DNA of 64,000 nt, from the NCBI RefSeq assembly GCF_901000735.1, contig NC_081551.1:11757604-11821603 (forward strand), read 5' to 3'. Of the stretch, positions 35,313 to 48,236 are shown one piece after another (position 1 is the first letter of the stretch; every line of letters starts with the position of its first letter). Under the pieces are notes generated by a model, which did not search any database, was not told where the DNA came from, and saw only the letters and a program-made list of their open reading frames with translations. Source of the stretch: Corylus avellana (lineage: Eukaryota > Streptophyta > Magnoliopsida > Fagales > Betulaceae). A program made the position numbers and the translations under genes.

Positions 35313-36519
35313 TATTGTGAGTTTTAAATGATACTCCCAAGTGCACGAGTCGTTTGCAATATAGCTTTTGCAAATGCGAGGTTGAACCCATAGGGAATTG
35401 TGTTTTTGAAGAAATTTTTTATCTAAACTAATTAAATCCTAACCTCGTTCCAAAAGATTTTTGATTTTGAAATAAAGAAAACATAAACGACAACAAATAA
35501 CAAATAATCGACTAAGAATGTACTAAGGTTGTGGAATCCACACTCACCAAATCAGTACAACACATTCCAAGTTCATCAATATTATCTGAATTTCTCACAA
35601 ATCAAATCCTATGTATGTCTTACTATGCTTCACAAATCAATTGAATCATTTAATGTATTCGTCCATTACACAAATTACAAAAGATATCCGAATTAAACCA
35701 AATCAACAATTATATTCGTAAGACAAATCACAAAAGATATCCAATTTTATGTTGATAAATAAAGATCCAAGCAACACAATTGAATGAAACTCTCCTAAAT
35801 CATCACATGTATCTGGGAATCACAATAGATATCCAAGAGTAATCTCAATAATTGAATTAAAGTAAAATCATTGAAACCTTAAAAACCCATAAAATCATAA
35901 TAATATTAAATTGCAAAAGAGTGTTGTTGTTCTTCATCGGTGATGCTTCATCCTCAACCTTAGTTGAGAATTTACCTCCACATGATTATTGAAAATAAAA
36001 CCTAATCCTAAAGAAAACTAAACTAAAAAGGGAGAAAAACTGTAGAAATTCGGACTTGGTCTCCCTAGCTTCCTTTTCTTGAGACTTAGCCGTCATTTTA
36101 TAGGGGTCTCTAGGGTAAAAAACCCTAAAAAGGCGCTAGGGCATATCTAGCAGACGAGTGCGATTGAGCGCACTCCCAGTGCGCTCGATCGCACTCAGGC
36201 ATGTAACTCTTCTCCTATGGTCCAGCACTTGGGCGCTTGTAGCTTGCTGGTGGACGTGGGTGCCCTCGAGCGCAACCCAGCTGGAATCAAGTGCACATGC
36301 GCTCGAGCGTAGGATGGTGCGCTCAATCCTACTTTGATAGAACTTTTTCCAGCTTTCTTCCACACTCCGTTTTTTTCACTTTAAATGCGTAGTTTTCCCT
36401 TTGCAACCTACAAAAACACCAAAATACCAAAACTAACACAAAACATCAAAACATAATAAAGCTAAAGGTTTAACAATTGCAAATTAAGGGGCTCAAATAT
36501 GCAATATTGGCACTCATCA
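35313..36519 (-). repeat. 5' LTR of element B
   Basis: 1207 bp, closely matching 28762-29969. Its inner end reads TATTGTGAG where the other copy has TGTTGTGAG, so one terminal dinucleotide is mutated. Confidence 0.88.
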
Positions 36520-36524
36520 TGTTT

Positions 36525-36860
36525 AAGCAAGTGTAGATCAACATTCCATTCCTAGATGCCATCCAGCAAATACCTTCTTATGCCAAATTTCTGAAGGATT
36601 TGGTCACCGTAAAGAGAAAGACAAATGTCCCCAAGAAAGCTTTCCTGACTGAGCAGGTCAGCTCTATTCTGCAGTGCAAGATCCCTGTCAAGTATAAGGA
36701 CACTGGATGTCCTACAATTGCGTGCATGATTGGTGACAACCAAGTTGAAAGAGCTCTATTGGATTTAGGGGGTAGTGCGAACCTTTTGCTGTATTCAGTT
36801 TATGTTCAGCTAGGACTAGGAGAGCTGAAACCCACTTCAGTGACACTTTAGTTGGCTGAC
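36525..36860 (+). pseudogene. Aspartic protease region of element A
   Basis: It resumes the frame after B (KQV, a TAG, then INIPFLDAIQQIPSYAKFL). The active-site region is ALLDLGGSANLL where DLGAS or DTGAS is usual in this group. It is cut after LGELKPTSVTLQLAD, where a foreign LTR begins; the C-terminal part of the domain is missing. Confidence 0.8.
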
Positions 36861-37723
36861 TGATGCGAACCTCAATCGACGCGCTTTGAGACCCAACAAC
36901 AATATTGGAATACGGACCGAAGAAAGCTAAAATTCAGATATGTTTTTTGGATAGAAAACCTTGACCCAACGTTTATAAGTGAAATGCGAATCAAAGGTAT
37001 AAAGTAACAACCCTCGACCCAATGATTATAATGGAATCACGAACCGAAGGTATAGAGTTTGAACGCCACAAGGAAAAATCCTTGATAAGTTCAAAAGTTC
37101 TTTGAAGAACCAATAGAAGAAGCAAACCTCACTTTTTATAATTTTCATTCATGATGTCCATTACAATGAGTGCATGCTATTTATAAAGCATGACTGAAAA
37201 TATGACTACCTACTTGCTATGGAAAGGAAATTAAATTGGTTCCAACATTGGAAAGTAAATAAAGTAAAAAAGGACTAACTAATAAAAGCCTAAAATTAAG
37301 GTTGATTTGGTCTGAAATTTGCAGCTCCTCCATGCCAAAAATAGACTGAGATTGGCAATTAAATTACGCCTAAGGAAGGTCTTGAAATAGGTAAGTCAAT
37401 CAACCAACTAATTGGCATGTAATTTGGCAAGTCAATCATCCAATTAATTGGTATGTAATTGGATAGTCAATCAGCCATAATCAACCATTAATCCATGCCA
37501 TTGCTAAGGAAATTTTGTGCAATCTACTCCATGAATAGCTTGGATCAAATTTATTACGCCTTCATCTCCCTTTGGGCCAAGCTTGGAATGCCCCATTTTA
37601 GAATCAGCCCAAATCTCTTGAATCAGCCCATTAAGTGCTTCTTTGATCTTCTTGGATCTTGCTCTAGTAATAGGCCCAACTGGAACATGCAATGGATCCT
37701 TTAATGGTGCTTGTTGAATCTCA
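36861..37723 (-). mobile_element. Fragment of another Ty3/gypsy element (LTR plus pol C-terminus)
   Basis: On the minus strand a short pol tail is open (37504-37723) and includes VGPITRARSKKIKEALNGL, the usual end of many plant gypsy polyproteins. The LTR-like DNA downstream of it (37500 to 36861) starts next to the protease of A. The upstream part of pol is replaced directly by satellite at 37724. Confidence 0.7.
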
Positions 37724-38915
37724 TCACCCTCCGACATGATCGCCACGAAGAACTGAGCGCGCTCGTAAATTTTCGGGCAAATCGGACGACGTTGTATTTT
37801 TTCACAACTAGGACCGAAACCTTAGGCCGAACAAAATGGTCAGAGGCGAGGCGAAATTGTCTGGCCCGAAACTTTACGAGGTTGTACAGAACTTCGAGGC
37901 AATCATATCGCTAGATGACACGAAGTGATTCGAGTTCGTTTGCCCCCCCATTTTCAGTAATGAATGATAACTTTTTTTGAAAATAACAATTGCCCCAATC
38001 CTGACCGGAACCACTCGAATTTCATTTCGACACCCTCCGACATGATCGCCACGAAGAACTGAGCACGCTCGTAAATTTTCGGGCAAATCGAACGACGTTG
38101 TATTTTTTCACAACTAGGACCGAAACCCTAGGCCGAACAAAATGGTCAGAGGCGAGGTGAAATTGTTTGGCCCGAAACTTTACGAGGTTGTGCAGAACTT
38201 CAGGGCAATCATATCGCTAGGTGGCACAAACTGATTCGAGTTCGTTTGCGCTCCTATTTTCAGTAACGAACGATAACTTTTTTTGAAAATAACAAGTGCC
38301 CCGATCTCGACCGAAACGACTCGAATTTTGTTTCGACACCTTCCGACATAATCATCACGAAGAACTAAGCACGCTCGTAAATTTTTGGGCAAATCGGACG
38401 ACGTTGTATTTTTTCATAACTAGGACCGAAACCCTAGGCTGAAGAAAATGGTCAGAGGCGAGGTGAAATTGTTTGGCCCGAAACTTTACGAGGTTGTGCA
38501 GAACTTCGAGGCAATCATATTGCCAGGTGGCATGAAGTGATTCGAGTTCGTTTGCCCCCCCATTTTCAGTAACGAACGATAACTTTTATTGAAAATAGCA
38601 AGTGCCCGATCTTGGCCGGAATGACTCGAATTTCGTTTCGACACCCGCCGACATGATCGCCACGAAGAACTAAGCACGCTAGTAAATTTTTGGGCAAATC
38701 GCACGACGTTGTATTTTTTCATAACTAGAACCGAAACCCTAGGCCGAACAAAATGGTCAGAGGCGAGGCGAAATTGTTTGGCCCGAAACTTTACGAGGTT
38801 GTGCAGAACTTCGAGACAATCACATCGCTAGGTGGCACGAAGTGATTCGAGTTCTTTTGCCCCCCCATTTTCAGTAACGAACGATAACTTTTTTTGAAAA
38901 TAACAAGTTCCCCGA
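37724..38915. repeat. Second 306-bp satellite array inside element A
   Basis: There are four units of the inverted-dimer satellite (landmarks near 37730, 38035, 38341 and 38647). They share diagnostic differences from the array at 1-1540, such as TTTACGAGGTTGTGCAGAAC in place of TTTACGGGCTTGTGCAGATC, so this is a separate subfamily and not a simple assembly copy. It joins gypsy pol on the left and the A polyprotein (ACGTGCTTGATTGAGGAG) on the right, with no obvious target duplication. Confidence 0.85.
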
Positions 38916-39237
38916 ACGTGCTTGATTGAGGAGATAGTGGAGGAAACTGTCAATGACTCAAGTATTGAAGATCCATTGGGAGACTGCCTTACTACACTTG
39001 AGGTGACATGGACTTGGACACATTATTGGAGCAAGCTGATGCTTTGTTGGACTCAATTTATGAGATAGAGACTAATACTGGGGAACCCACTAATCCACCT
39101 TCATCACTAGCTGAGCCTGTCAAGCGACAGTTGAAGCCTCTACAAAACAACCAGATGTATAAATATTTGGATTCTACTGAATCTCTGTCGGTAATCATTA
39201 CTGCTGACCTGGACGAGACTCAAGAACTGATGTACAA
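38916..39237 (+). pseudogene. Protease-RT linker of element A
   Basis: LIEEIVEETVNDSSIEDPLG then, in another frame, VKRQLKPLQNNQMYKYLDS and ESLSVIITADLDETQE, the conserved approach to RT in this lineage. It is frameshifted near 39008 and interrupted by a solo LTR at 39238. Confidence 0.75.
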
Positions 39238-40500
39238 ATTTAATTATACTCGCAAGCGCACGAGTCGTGTGCAGTACAACGTGTGCAAGTGCGAGGTCGA
39301 TCCATAGGGAATTGTGTCGTGAAAACTAATTCTTATCTAAACTAATCCTATTCTAACCTAGTTCCAAAGTTTGTCGTGCATTTGAAATTGAAAATAAAAA
39401 CTAAAACAAAATGAAATAATTAAAAGATAAAAAGGGCACTAAGGTTTTCAGAATCCACCTCACCAAATTAAAGCATACATTCTCATGTGTTTATTCATAC
39501 ATTCGACAAACAATTAAAACCTATGCATGTTCTGTTGTTCCTATTGAAAGATTCAATGAATCCATCCATTTTACAAATAACAATGCATATCCAATTTAGT
39601 TCAAAAGATCCAATGTATCCATGCTTTGCGTAAAAGACAATGGATATCCAAAGTAAATCAAAAGATGCACAGTATCCACCGGATGAAACACAATGAATAT
39701 CCAACTTCGGCACAATCAAACACAATTTTGTCACATAATTGAATTGAAATGAACGTACATTACATTAAGGTCGGAATTGTACGAACAAAACATGAAAACA
39801 TAAAACTAATCAATGGTGAGGCTTCATCTTCAACCTTAGTTGAAGAATTCGCCTTTCATGACAAAAGGAATCATATAGAAACTAATTAACTTCATTAAAA
39901 ATCAAATACTTATAAAAGAATTGGAGTTCAAAGCTCAAAAAACCCAGAAAACACAAATTTTGATAAAGTACGGCGCCCTCGGCGCGTCTCCGTACGTTTA
40001 CAATGGAAAAGAATGATATTTATAAGCTAATTTTAGGGTTTTAGCGCTACCAGGTCGGCCGAGTGCGCTCGATCGCACTCATGCAACATGTATGTTGCTG
40101 CACAGGGCGTGAATGAGCTCGATCGTACTAAACGTGTGCTCAAGCGCACTTCCAGTCAGAATTTGCCTACTCTTGTGATATGAATTTGTAGATCTTTGAG
40201 TTAGCTTTCGAATGACACCAAGATCACCTCAATCCGAGCTATACAACTGAAGATATGGCCTTTTTAGTGAGACTCATCAAGTGCGAATCATCGCTCGATC
40301 CCAATTTGCTACCAATGCTCCATGAAGTGTCTTAAGCCCCAGAATGAGTTGCAACTATCACCTTAAAGCCACATTTTTCTCTTAATAGCTTGCAAATCAC
40401 TAAAACACCAAAACTAGCCAAAACATCAGAAAATAATAAAGGTAAAGGCTTAGTAAATGCAAATTAAGGGATCCAAATATGCAATATTTGGCACTCATCA
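39238..40500 (-). repeat. Solo LTR (A/B-related family), 1263 bp
   Basis: It starts TGATGTACAAATTT and ends GGCACTCATCA, flanked by the 5-bp duplication AGAAC (39233-39237 and 40501-40505). The right end matches the B LTR end. No internal region remains, consistent with LTR-LTR recombination. A CGATCG motif cluster lies at 40060-40160. Confidence 0.85.
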
Positions 40501-40505
40501 AGAAC

Positions 40506-41511
40506 AATAGTTGCTGGATGTGTTGAGAGAGAATAGAGAAGCCATAGGGTGGTCTATTGGAGACATAAAGGGAATTAGCCCTGCAGTAGTGATGCACAAG
40601 ATTCACTTGGAAGAAAATGCTAAACCCTCTCGCGAGCCACAAAGACGGTTGAATCCGACCATGCAAGAGGTAGTTTGAGCAGAGGTGATCAAACTTCTGG
40701 ATGCGGAAATTATATACCCAATCTTTGACAACAAATGGTTGAGTCCCATTCATGTGGTGCTCAAGAAGGCGGAGATTATGGTGATCAAGAACAAAGACAA
40801 TGAGTTGGTCCCAACTTATGTTCAGTTGGGATGGGGAGTATGCATCGACTATGGGAAGCTGAATTCTACAACAATGAAAGACCACTTTCCTTTACCTTTC
40901 ATTGATCAAATGGTGGAGAGATTGGCCGGCGATGCCTACTACTGTTTCCTTGATGGCTACTCTGGCTACAATCAAGTTCCGCTGGATCCCAAAGATCAAG
41001 AGAAGACTACTTTCACTTGTCCTTTCGGTTCGTTTGCCTATCGCCGTATGCCTTTCGGGTTGTGCAATACACCTGCTGCTTCTCAACAGTGCATGATTAG
41101 CTTCTTTTCAGATATGGAAGAACGTCACCTAGAGATATTTATGGATGACTTCTCAGTCTTTGGTTCTTCATTTGGGGAGTGTCTGCACTATCTCACTTTG
41201 GTGTTAGTACGGTGTAAGGTGAAGAGCTTGGTTCTGAATTGGGAAAAATAACACTTTATGGTAAAACAAGGGATTGTTTTGGGGCATGTTATTTCCCACA
41301 GAGAAATAGAGGTTGACAAAGCCAAGGTGGATCTGATCTCCAACCTTCCATCCCCGCGGACAGTGAAAGAGATTCTATCTTTTCTAGGACATGCTGGGTT
41401 CTACAAAAGATTCATCAAGGACTTCAGCAAAATAGCAAGACCTTTCTGTAGCTTGCTTGCAAAAGATGCTCCATTTGATTTCAATGGAAAGTGCTAGACA
41501 GCCTTTGAGAT
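40506..41511 (+). pseudogene. Reverse transcriptase region of element A
   Basis: It covers SIGDIKGISPAVVMHKIHLE, CIDYGKLNSTTMKDHFPLP, FLDGYSGYNQVPL, RRMPFGLCNTPAASQ and the catalytic-type box FMDDFSVFGSSF. GIVLGHVISHREIEVDKAK and ILSFLGHAGFYKRFIKDFS lie in the connection. In-frame stops replace expected residues: EVV-TGA-AEV (R expected), EK-TAA-HF (C expected) and KC-TAG-TAF. Element C is inserted right after TAFEI. Confidence 0.88.
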
Positions 41512-42847
41512 TGTTGTGCCAAATACTACCTAAATTAATAGATAATATTTAGTACGTTTTAACTCGCAAGTGCACAAGATCAAAACAATAGTATAGTGCA
41601 GCAAGAACGAGATCGTTCCCACAAGGATTGTGATTTTATTTAGAATTAATTAAAAATATCAACTTGTCATTGAATTGATATTGTGAAAAAGAAATAAAAA
41701 GATACAAAGATAAATGAAAAGGTAAAAGTAGGGCTTTGATATCCACCACTAATTATATTTAGATAATATGTCAATATGCTAATGTTTTGATCATGTTATG
41801 TATATCTAATATTTTTCAACCTAAGGGCATGGGTGTATACTCCATAAGCTATAGATTTCCTTAAGCAACGAGTTAGGTATGGGTGTATACTCTAACTCTT
41901 TTCTTTCCTAAAGGATTTAGCATGGGTGTATACTAAGTTATTCTTTAGGAAAGCATATAATCTGTGGAAATCGACAAACACATGAGGCCTAGGGCATGTG
42001 TGTATACTCCCGGTTCCCCATGTTGATTAACCCAAAAATCCGGCCTGGATTACTTTTGTTACTTATGTTAACCCCAGGACTTGGTCATCCAAATTGATTT
42101 AGCTAACTAGTCCATACCACATGCATATAATGGCCAGTCACATACATATGAGGAATTCATGAAAACAGGAATTAATCAAGTTAAATATCACAACATGATC
42201 ATCATAAAGGCACCAATATTGAAATATTAAATAAGCATAATTAGGGCTCAATCTAGCCCTCCTTAAGAGTTAGTTACACATAATTAAAATAAAAGAAAAA
42301 GAAAAGGTAAAGAAAGAACCGAAAACCGCTCCTAGAAGTAGCCTCCAATTCCTCTCCCCAAAGTTGTCTCCTTCCAATTGTCTCTTCCATTGCCCTGAAT
42401 TGTGAGGCTTAGAGGTCTATTTATAGACTTTAGAAGTCCTTGACAAACTAGTAAACCTAGGAATTTCATAGGGTTTCAAAACCTTTTACAAGTGGGAGTT
42501 GGAAAACCCTAATATGGAATATTAGCATCATGGCCGCAGCTTGATGTGTCTCCTGCGCACGAGTGCGATCGATCGTAACCTGTGTGCAGGAGACACATCA
42601 AGCTGCCTCTTCTCTGGTACTGCACTCGATCGCAGGGAACCTTTGATCGATCGCAGTGTCAGGGGCTCCCATTTTTCCCATCTTCTCTCTTTGAGCCCAA
42701 ATCTTCCAGATTTACTTCATTTTCTTCCAAAAGCCTACAAAAGTGTGGAAAACACAAAAATGAATTAAAATGACCTAATTAACTAAAACCAAAGGATTAA
42801 AACATGCAAGTTAATGGCTGAAAATATGAATATTTTAGCACTTAACA
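41512..42847 (-). repeat. 3' LTR of element C
   Basis: 1336 bp. It carries four copies of ATGGGTGTATACT-like sequence (41827-42010), a reversed TATAAATA (about 42417-42426) and a CGATCG-type cluster (42550-42660). Relative to 48237-49626 it lacks about 50 bp in that cluster. Confidence 0.87.
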
Positions 42848-44641
42848 CACCCCCAAACTTACATATTACGAGTCCCTTAGCAATACAAAGCTAAAAATTA
42901 AATGGAAAACTAAAAACAAAAAGATAAATCTATCTTTCGTGGGATGTACGATTGCATTTAGCATATGCAACAAGCCTTTTAAACCTCTAAGAATTCCCTA
43001 GAGGACGAGTGAAGTCTCATAAGAGTTTTCCAGAAATGTTACCCACAAACATCATGCACAGTTCATGTTATTTCAAAAATGAAAGCATCACTTCAAGATC
43101 ATGATTTTCATTCATTAGCAAGCTTAAAAAGATGAACTCCATCTTCACAATGAATTGGAATCTCAAAGTGCAATTACTTACAGTGGACATGCTAAAACAT
43201 CACAAGTTTGAAAACAGTGTAAAGTGAATTAGCACTAAATTATGAGGCTTCCAAATCTTTCCAATATGCAATGTCTCCATATCTCAAAATTCATTGAAAT
43301 CCCTATTTAGAATGAACAACAATGGCATATTTCTTTCTTTTTTTTTTGGTCAGGTTGTGCAATGGTTGGTTCCCTTAAGCTTTCTAATTGACCCATGTAG
43401 CGAGTGTTAGGTCAATGACTCCAAAACTGGATGGTTTTAGGGCATTAGGTGTATAGACACCCCTAAGGACCTACTAGCTCGAGTAAAAAAGGCTACAAAA
43501 CCAAACTAACCTTGACATTGATCAAATCCAAAATTTTCACCTTTTGATGTGAACACTCAATGCTTTGAGGCAAGAAGTCCAGTTACTCAGCGAAAAGCCA
43601 TCAATGATCATTTATTCCACATACCATTTTTTTTTTTTAATATACCTTTGTGTCTTCTAATAAGTCATCCAATTTCATCCAAGATGCAAAAACACACATA
43701 TCAGACCTCATGTCATACCTCACTGATTATGTGCTAATGTGCTTGTGTGATTAGATCAAACATATGATTTTTCAACTGTCCTAAACAAGTAATCAAACTA
43801 ACAGATTCACTCATTAGATCATGTGTTCAAAATTTTAAGCTCACTGATGAATTCAAGCCAAAATTTTTTCAGATCAACTTAAAATTTTAGGGCAAACATG
43901 AACATGCATAAATTTATTTATTTATTTTTTTTATTATTTTTTTTTCTTTCAAACAAACACACAAAACAAACAAATAACATGAAATTGGGACAAAGTGTGT
44001 GTAAACAACACGTGTGCCTATACCCCCAAACTTAAATGACACATTGTCCCCAATGTGTCTAAGTAAAGGAAAGAGTGTACCTGGGAGATGGTCGACATGA
44101 TCTTGGAAAGCATGGCTCAAAGCACACCTCCAAACTTGAAGTGAAGCACACTTGTCCCGGAAAAATAAGAAAACGCAAAAACAAGTAAAAAGAAACAAAA
44201 CTAAAGATAAAAAGATGAAATGAAAACACACAAAGACAAAAATAAAATAACAAGATAACTATGGGGTGCCTCCCATGAGCGCTAAGTTTAATGTCTTCAG
44301 CCAGACTGTGGTCCCTGCTCAAAGCTATCCTGAAGAAGATGCTTGGTTCGAGAATTTTGTCGAACATCTGGTGTGCATTGTGATGACCAAGGTTGCTAAG
44401 GCATGGCAACGATTGCCCAAAACCTCCTGCAACAGATGAAAACCCAACCACAGAGATGCAAATGTGGGTGGTGAAACACCCACAATTTGCAAAAATCATG
44501 TAAAAATGGAAGTTGGGGGAGTAGGAGTTGGGTGTGTGATGTGTTGTGTGAAGGGAAAATGGGTTGTGTGGTTGTGTGGTGGTGTTGTGGAGGTGCGGTG
44601 AGGTGGTGTGCAGTGATGGAGTGTGTATGGCGCAGGAAAGA
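42848..44641 (-). other. Element C internal spacer
   Basis: Reverse-oriented 3' untranslated region of the element: TATACCCCCAAACTTAAATG near 44024, ATTGTCCCCAATGTG, GGGTGCCTCCCATGAGCGC near 44264 and a G/T-rich stretch at 44510-44640. The open frames here are low-complexity and not convincing. Equivalent blocks occur in elements A and B. Confidence 0.6.
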
Positions 44642-45975
44642 TGTTAAGTGCTAAAATATTCATATTTTCAGCCCTTAACTTGCATATTTTAATCCTTTGT
44701 GTTTTCCATACTTTGGTAGGCTTTTAGAAGAAAATGAAGTAAATCTAGAAGATTTGGGCTCAAAGTGAGAAGAATGGAAAAATGGGAGCCCCTGACACTA
44801 CGATCGATTACAGGTTCCCTGCGATCGAGCGCAGTACCAGAGAAGACACAGCACGAAGCAGGCCAGGAGCGATCAAGTGCATAACAAAAGAGGATTGATT
44901 GCAGACCTGCGATCGATCGCACCTGTGCGCAGGAGACATATGAGGTGGCGGCCAGATTGTCATTCTTTCCATATTAGGGTTTTCCAACTCCCAATTGTAA
45001 TAGGTTTTGAAACCCTATGAAATCCCTAGGTTTACTAGTTTGTCAAAGACTTCTAAAGCCTGTAAATAGACCTCTAAGCCTCTAGGAATAAGTGTGGAGA
45101 AAAGAAGCATAAGCTCTGGAAAGGAACTGAAGGCTACATCAAAAGGAATTTGGGTTCTCTTCACTTCCACCTTTTATTTTTATTATGTAGTTTATATTTT
45201 ATTTAGGGCTAGAGTGAAACCCTAATTATGTTTAATTAATATTTCAATATTGGCGCCTTTGTGATGATCTTATTGTGCTATTTAACTTGATTAATACCCG
45301 CTTTCATGAATTCCACATATGTGTCTGTCTGGCCAACATATGCATGTGGTATGGACTAGTTAGTTAAATCAATTTGGATGACCGAGTCCTAGGTTTAACA
45401 TAAGTAACAAAAGAAATCCACACCGCGATTCTTGGGTTAATCAACATGGGGAACCGGAGTAGACACCCATGCCCTAGGCCTCATGTGTTGGTCGATTTCC
45501 ACAGTTTTATGCTTTCTTCAAGAACAACTTAGTAGACACCCATGCTAAATCTTTTAAGAAAGAAAAGAATTAGAGTAGACACCCATGCCTACTTCGTTGC
45601 TTAGGAAAATCAATAGCTTAAGGAGTAGACACCCATACCCTTAGATTGACAAACATTCGATATGCATAACATGATCAAAGCATTGGCATATTGTTATATT
45701 ATCTAAATATAATTAGTGGTGAATATCAAAACCGTAATCCTTCTTTTTTTTTTTTTTTGTTTATCTTTTATTTTATTTCTTTTGTATTAAATTCAATCGT
45801 GACAATTGAATTTTATCTTTTAATTAAATAAGAAACAACTTCTAAACATAATTTACCAATCCTCGTGGGAATGATCTCGTACTTGCTGTACTATATTATT
45901 GTTTTGATCTTGTGCACTTGTGAGTTACAACGTACTAAATATTATCTATTAATTTAGGTAGTATTTGGCATAACA
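44642..45975 (+). repeat. Solo LTR of the C family, 1334 bp, opposite orientation
   Basis: It starts TGTTAAGTGCTAAAATATTC and ends GTATTTGGCATAACA, the reverse of the C LTRs. The flanking pentamers are AAAGA and GAAGA, a near-match duplication. It holds four GAGTAGACACCCATGCC-like motifs (45453-45630) and a CGATCG cluster (44800-44930). Confidence 0.8.
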
Positions 45976-46169
45976 GAAGAAAAGGATGTGGGGAATGGGG
46001 GAAAGTGACCCAAAATAGGTCATGTGGCCTACTGCTTGAGTGTGTTCGATCGCACGTATGGTGCGCTCAATCGCATTAACAGAATGCAATGCAGCTAAAA
46101 GTTGGTTACTGTGCTCGATCGCACTCAGCGTGTGCTCAATCACAGTAACAGAATGTAACAAAATTGACT

Positions 46170-47900
46170 AGGGACTCGAAAAATTAAAACACTAAAGTAA
46201 AACAAAAACAAAATATAAATAAAACAAAATAAAATAAAACAAACAACAAAATAAAAATGATATGCTATGGGGTGCCTCCCATGAGCACTAAGTTTAATGT
46301 CTTCAACCAAACCTTGGCGCTTAAACTTGAAGCACCAGTCTTTTCTTCTCTTGCACCAAAGGGAATGAATCTTTTCTGTTGCAAGGTGCTTCCAAGCGTT
46401 CCTAGAACGGGGAGGACCACTCTGAGTTTTCTCAAATAGTTGCTCATCTGGTGGGGAATCATGAACTGGAATAAAGTAAGAAGAAAACTTAGGGAGCTTT
46501 TTTATCTTGATGTCCTCAAATTGCTCATGTGGTAGCTTTAACAGACTTCTCTCTTGGCCTCTTGGTGTTTCGGGAATAAGAGCTAATGGTGAAAAAATCT
46601 CAGTGCTCTCTTCTTTTTCCTGATGTTGCTCTTGTGGATCTTTGGTTTGCTCCTCTTTCCCCTCTTCCACTTGATTTTCAGCCACCTCTTCACTCTTCAA
46701 TGAGACAACTTACTCATGATAGTAGGTGCACTCTTCCACCATGTATTATCCATTGGGATTTTCCACCAATTGACTTTGACACTTTTCTTCTTGGTATTGT
46801 TGACACAAATTGATGGGAGATGCACTAAGCTCCCTGGCCAATTTTTCCATTACCGACCGGCCTAAAACCTTCCCACTAGCTGAACAATCCACGCCCCTGA
46901 TAGTGGAAAAGGCACTAAACAGGGCACAAAACCTGTGACATACTACGCAACGGGTCATTTTCTCATTACTTTGGGTCTCATAAGTGGGAGCGTTTATGGC
47001 TTCATGCGACCTGACCTACATGGCACAGTTCACTCCCTTTAGAAATTTGGCTGGGCCAAGGAAACTTATTACATGCCAGCGCTACTGCTGCGCCAAGAAT
47101 TCCTTAGCACAAGCACTAAGCAATAATAATACCTTTTAATACCTTTTTTCGGAATATTTTATCTTAATCTGTCTTGGTGCTCGTGGAGTCACCCTTTCCA
47201 GATCATGTCATGTGAACCATATGAGGCGGCCCCATAGCTCGGCTCGCGCGCAAGCCCGCCCAGTTATGTTATGGAAGAATTGAACCCTTGTTCATTTTGC
47301 CTAAAAGTGTGATTAAGCAGGTTTTTGTACTTCTAGTCTTTGAATGGCTTGATTGATTCTTGTATTGATTGTTCTTGATTAGTCATCAATTGCTGTTGCG
47401 AAGTCACCAAGGTGTGTATCATACTTTTCAGTCTATTCAGCTTTGACTCTTACTTCTGATTTGCAGATAAATATAAGGGACACGTTTTAGTAGAATGATC
47501 AAAACGAGAACATGTGGCACATACCTAGAGTTGGGTGGCTGGCTGAATAGGAGAGATGTTCCGAGTAGCCATGGATTTTACAAGTATGTTTAATGTCTTC
47601 TGCATGGCAGCCAGCTGATCTTGTAGTGGTGGATCCGATTGCGAGGAATATGAATGATTTCTAGGAGCTTAAGCTTGCCATGAAAGATTGGACTGTTGGC
47701 TCCATGTTGGGTTACAGGAATCAAAATAGTTGTCGTTCCCCAGTCTAGAGATTGATGTGTTCTTATGCCCATTAATTTTCTTAGAAATTTGTCTCAGTAT
47801 AAGACATTCTCTAACATGGTGATAAGGGTTATGGTATAAAGAACATGGTCCATGGGGGTCGGAATGCTTCCCCGCATGTGTGAAAAATAAATAATAAAAA
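46170..47900 (-). pseudogene. Gag-like ORF fragments of element C
   Basis: An acidic Gln/Glu-rich reading (EEVAENQVEEGKEEQTKDP) lies at 46300-46700 and continues upstream past a stop (INLCQQYQEEKCQSQ, about 46746-46810). Two zinc-knuckle-like motifs are visible, CATCSRFDHSTKTC (CX2CX4HX4C, about 47473-47524) and the degenerate PCSLYHNPYHHVREC (about 47805-47850). There is no protease, RT or integrase. The reading is interrupted by unrelated DNA at about 46815-47310. Confidence 0.55.
46815..47310. other. Unexplained insert of higher GC in element C
   Basis: This segment (e.g. GGCTCGCGCGCAAGCCCGCC near 47240 and GACCGGCCTAAAACC near 46855) differs in composition and vocabulary from its flanks and breaks the gag-like reading. 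It is not an LTR piece. Organellar DNA or another captured fragment is possible, but no gene is recognised. Confidence 0.35.
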
Positions 47901-48236
47901 TAAAATAAAATAAAATACCAAAAAGTTAAAATTAAAAACGGAAAATAAAAACGAAATTTAAAAAGAAAACTTACTAATATGCAAACTCGAATAACCCTGC
48001 ATGAAAAAAAGGAAAAAAAAATCAAATCTATAATTAGTGCAGTAACTGTGCTGCTTTCTGAATGTGCGATCGATTGCACTGGTGCGCTTGATCGCCCTGG
48101 TTGGGCGCTCAAGCGCACCTCCAAAGGCACATAAACTGTGGAAAAGACTATAAAAATAGAAAAATTTAGAGCAAAAATAAATTAAAAGAAAAAAAAAATT
48201 CCAAACAAAATCAAACAATCTCGGGCGCCAAAAACT

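Larger units (their letters stand above)
28762..36519 (-). mobile_element. Element B: non-autonomous LTR retrotransposon, 7758 bp, nested in A
   Basis: The LTRs are 28762-29969 and 35313-36519. The flanking 5-bp duplication is TGTTT (28757-28761 and 36520-36524), which precisely splits the gag-protease frame of A (EVF | KQV). Read on the minus strand the LTR starts TGATGAGTGCCAAATATTGC, close to the LTR start of A. The primer site is tRNA-Asp-like (35290-35306) and the left LTR is followed by a polypurine tract in reverse. There is no pol, only a degenerate gag-like ORF (31420-32342). It also carries the hAT-like insertion 32402-34567. Confidence 0.88.

Noticed and set aside
44059..44499. 146-codon minus ORF in element C
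   Set aside because: Hydrophobic, T/A-rich spacer translation with no domain; sits in the 3' untranslated region of the element.
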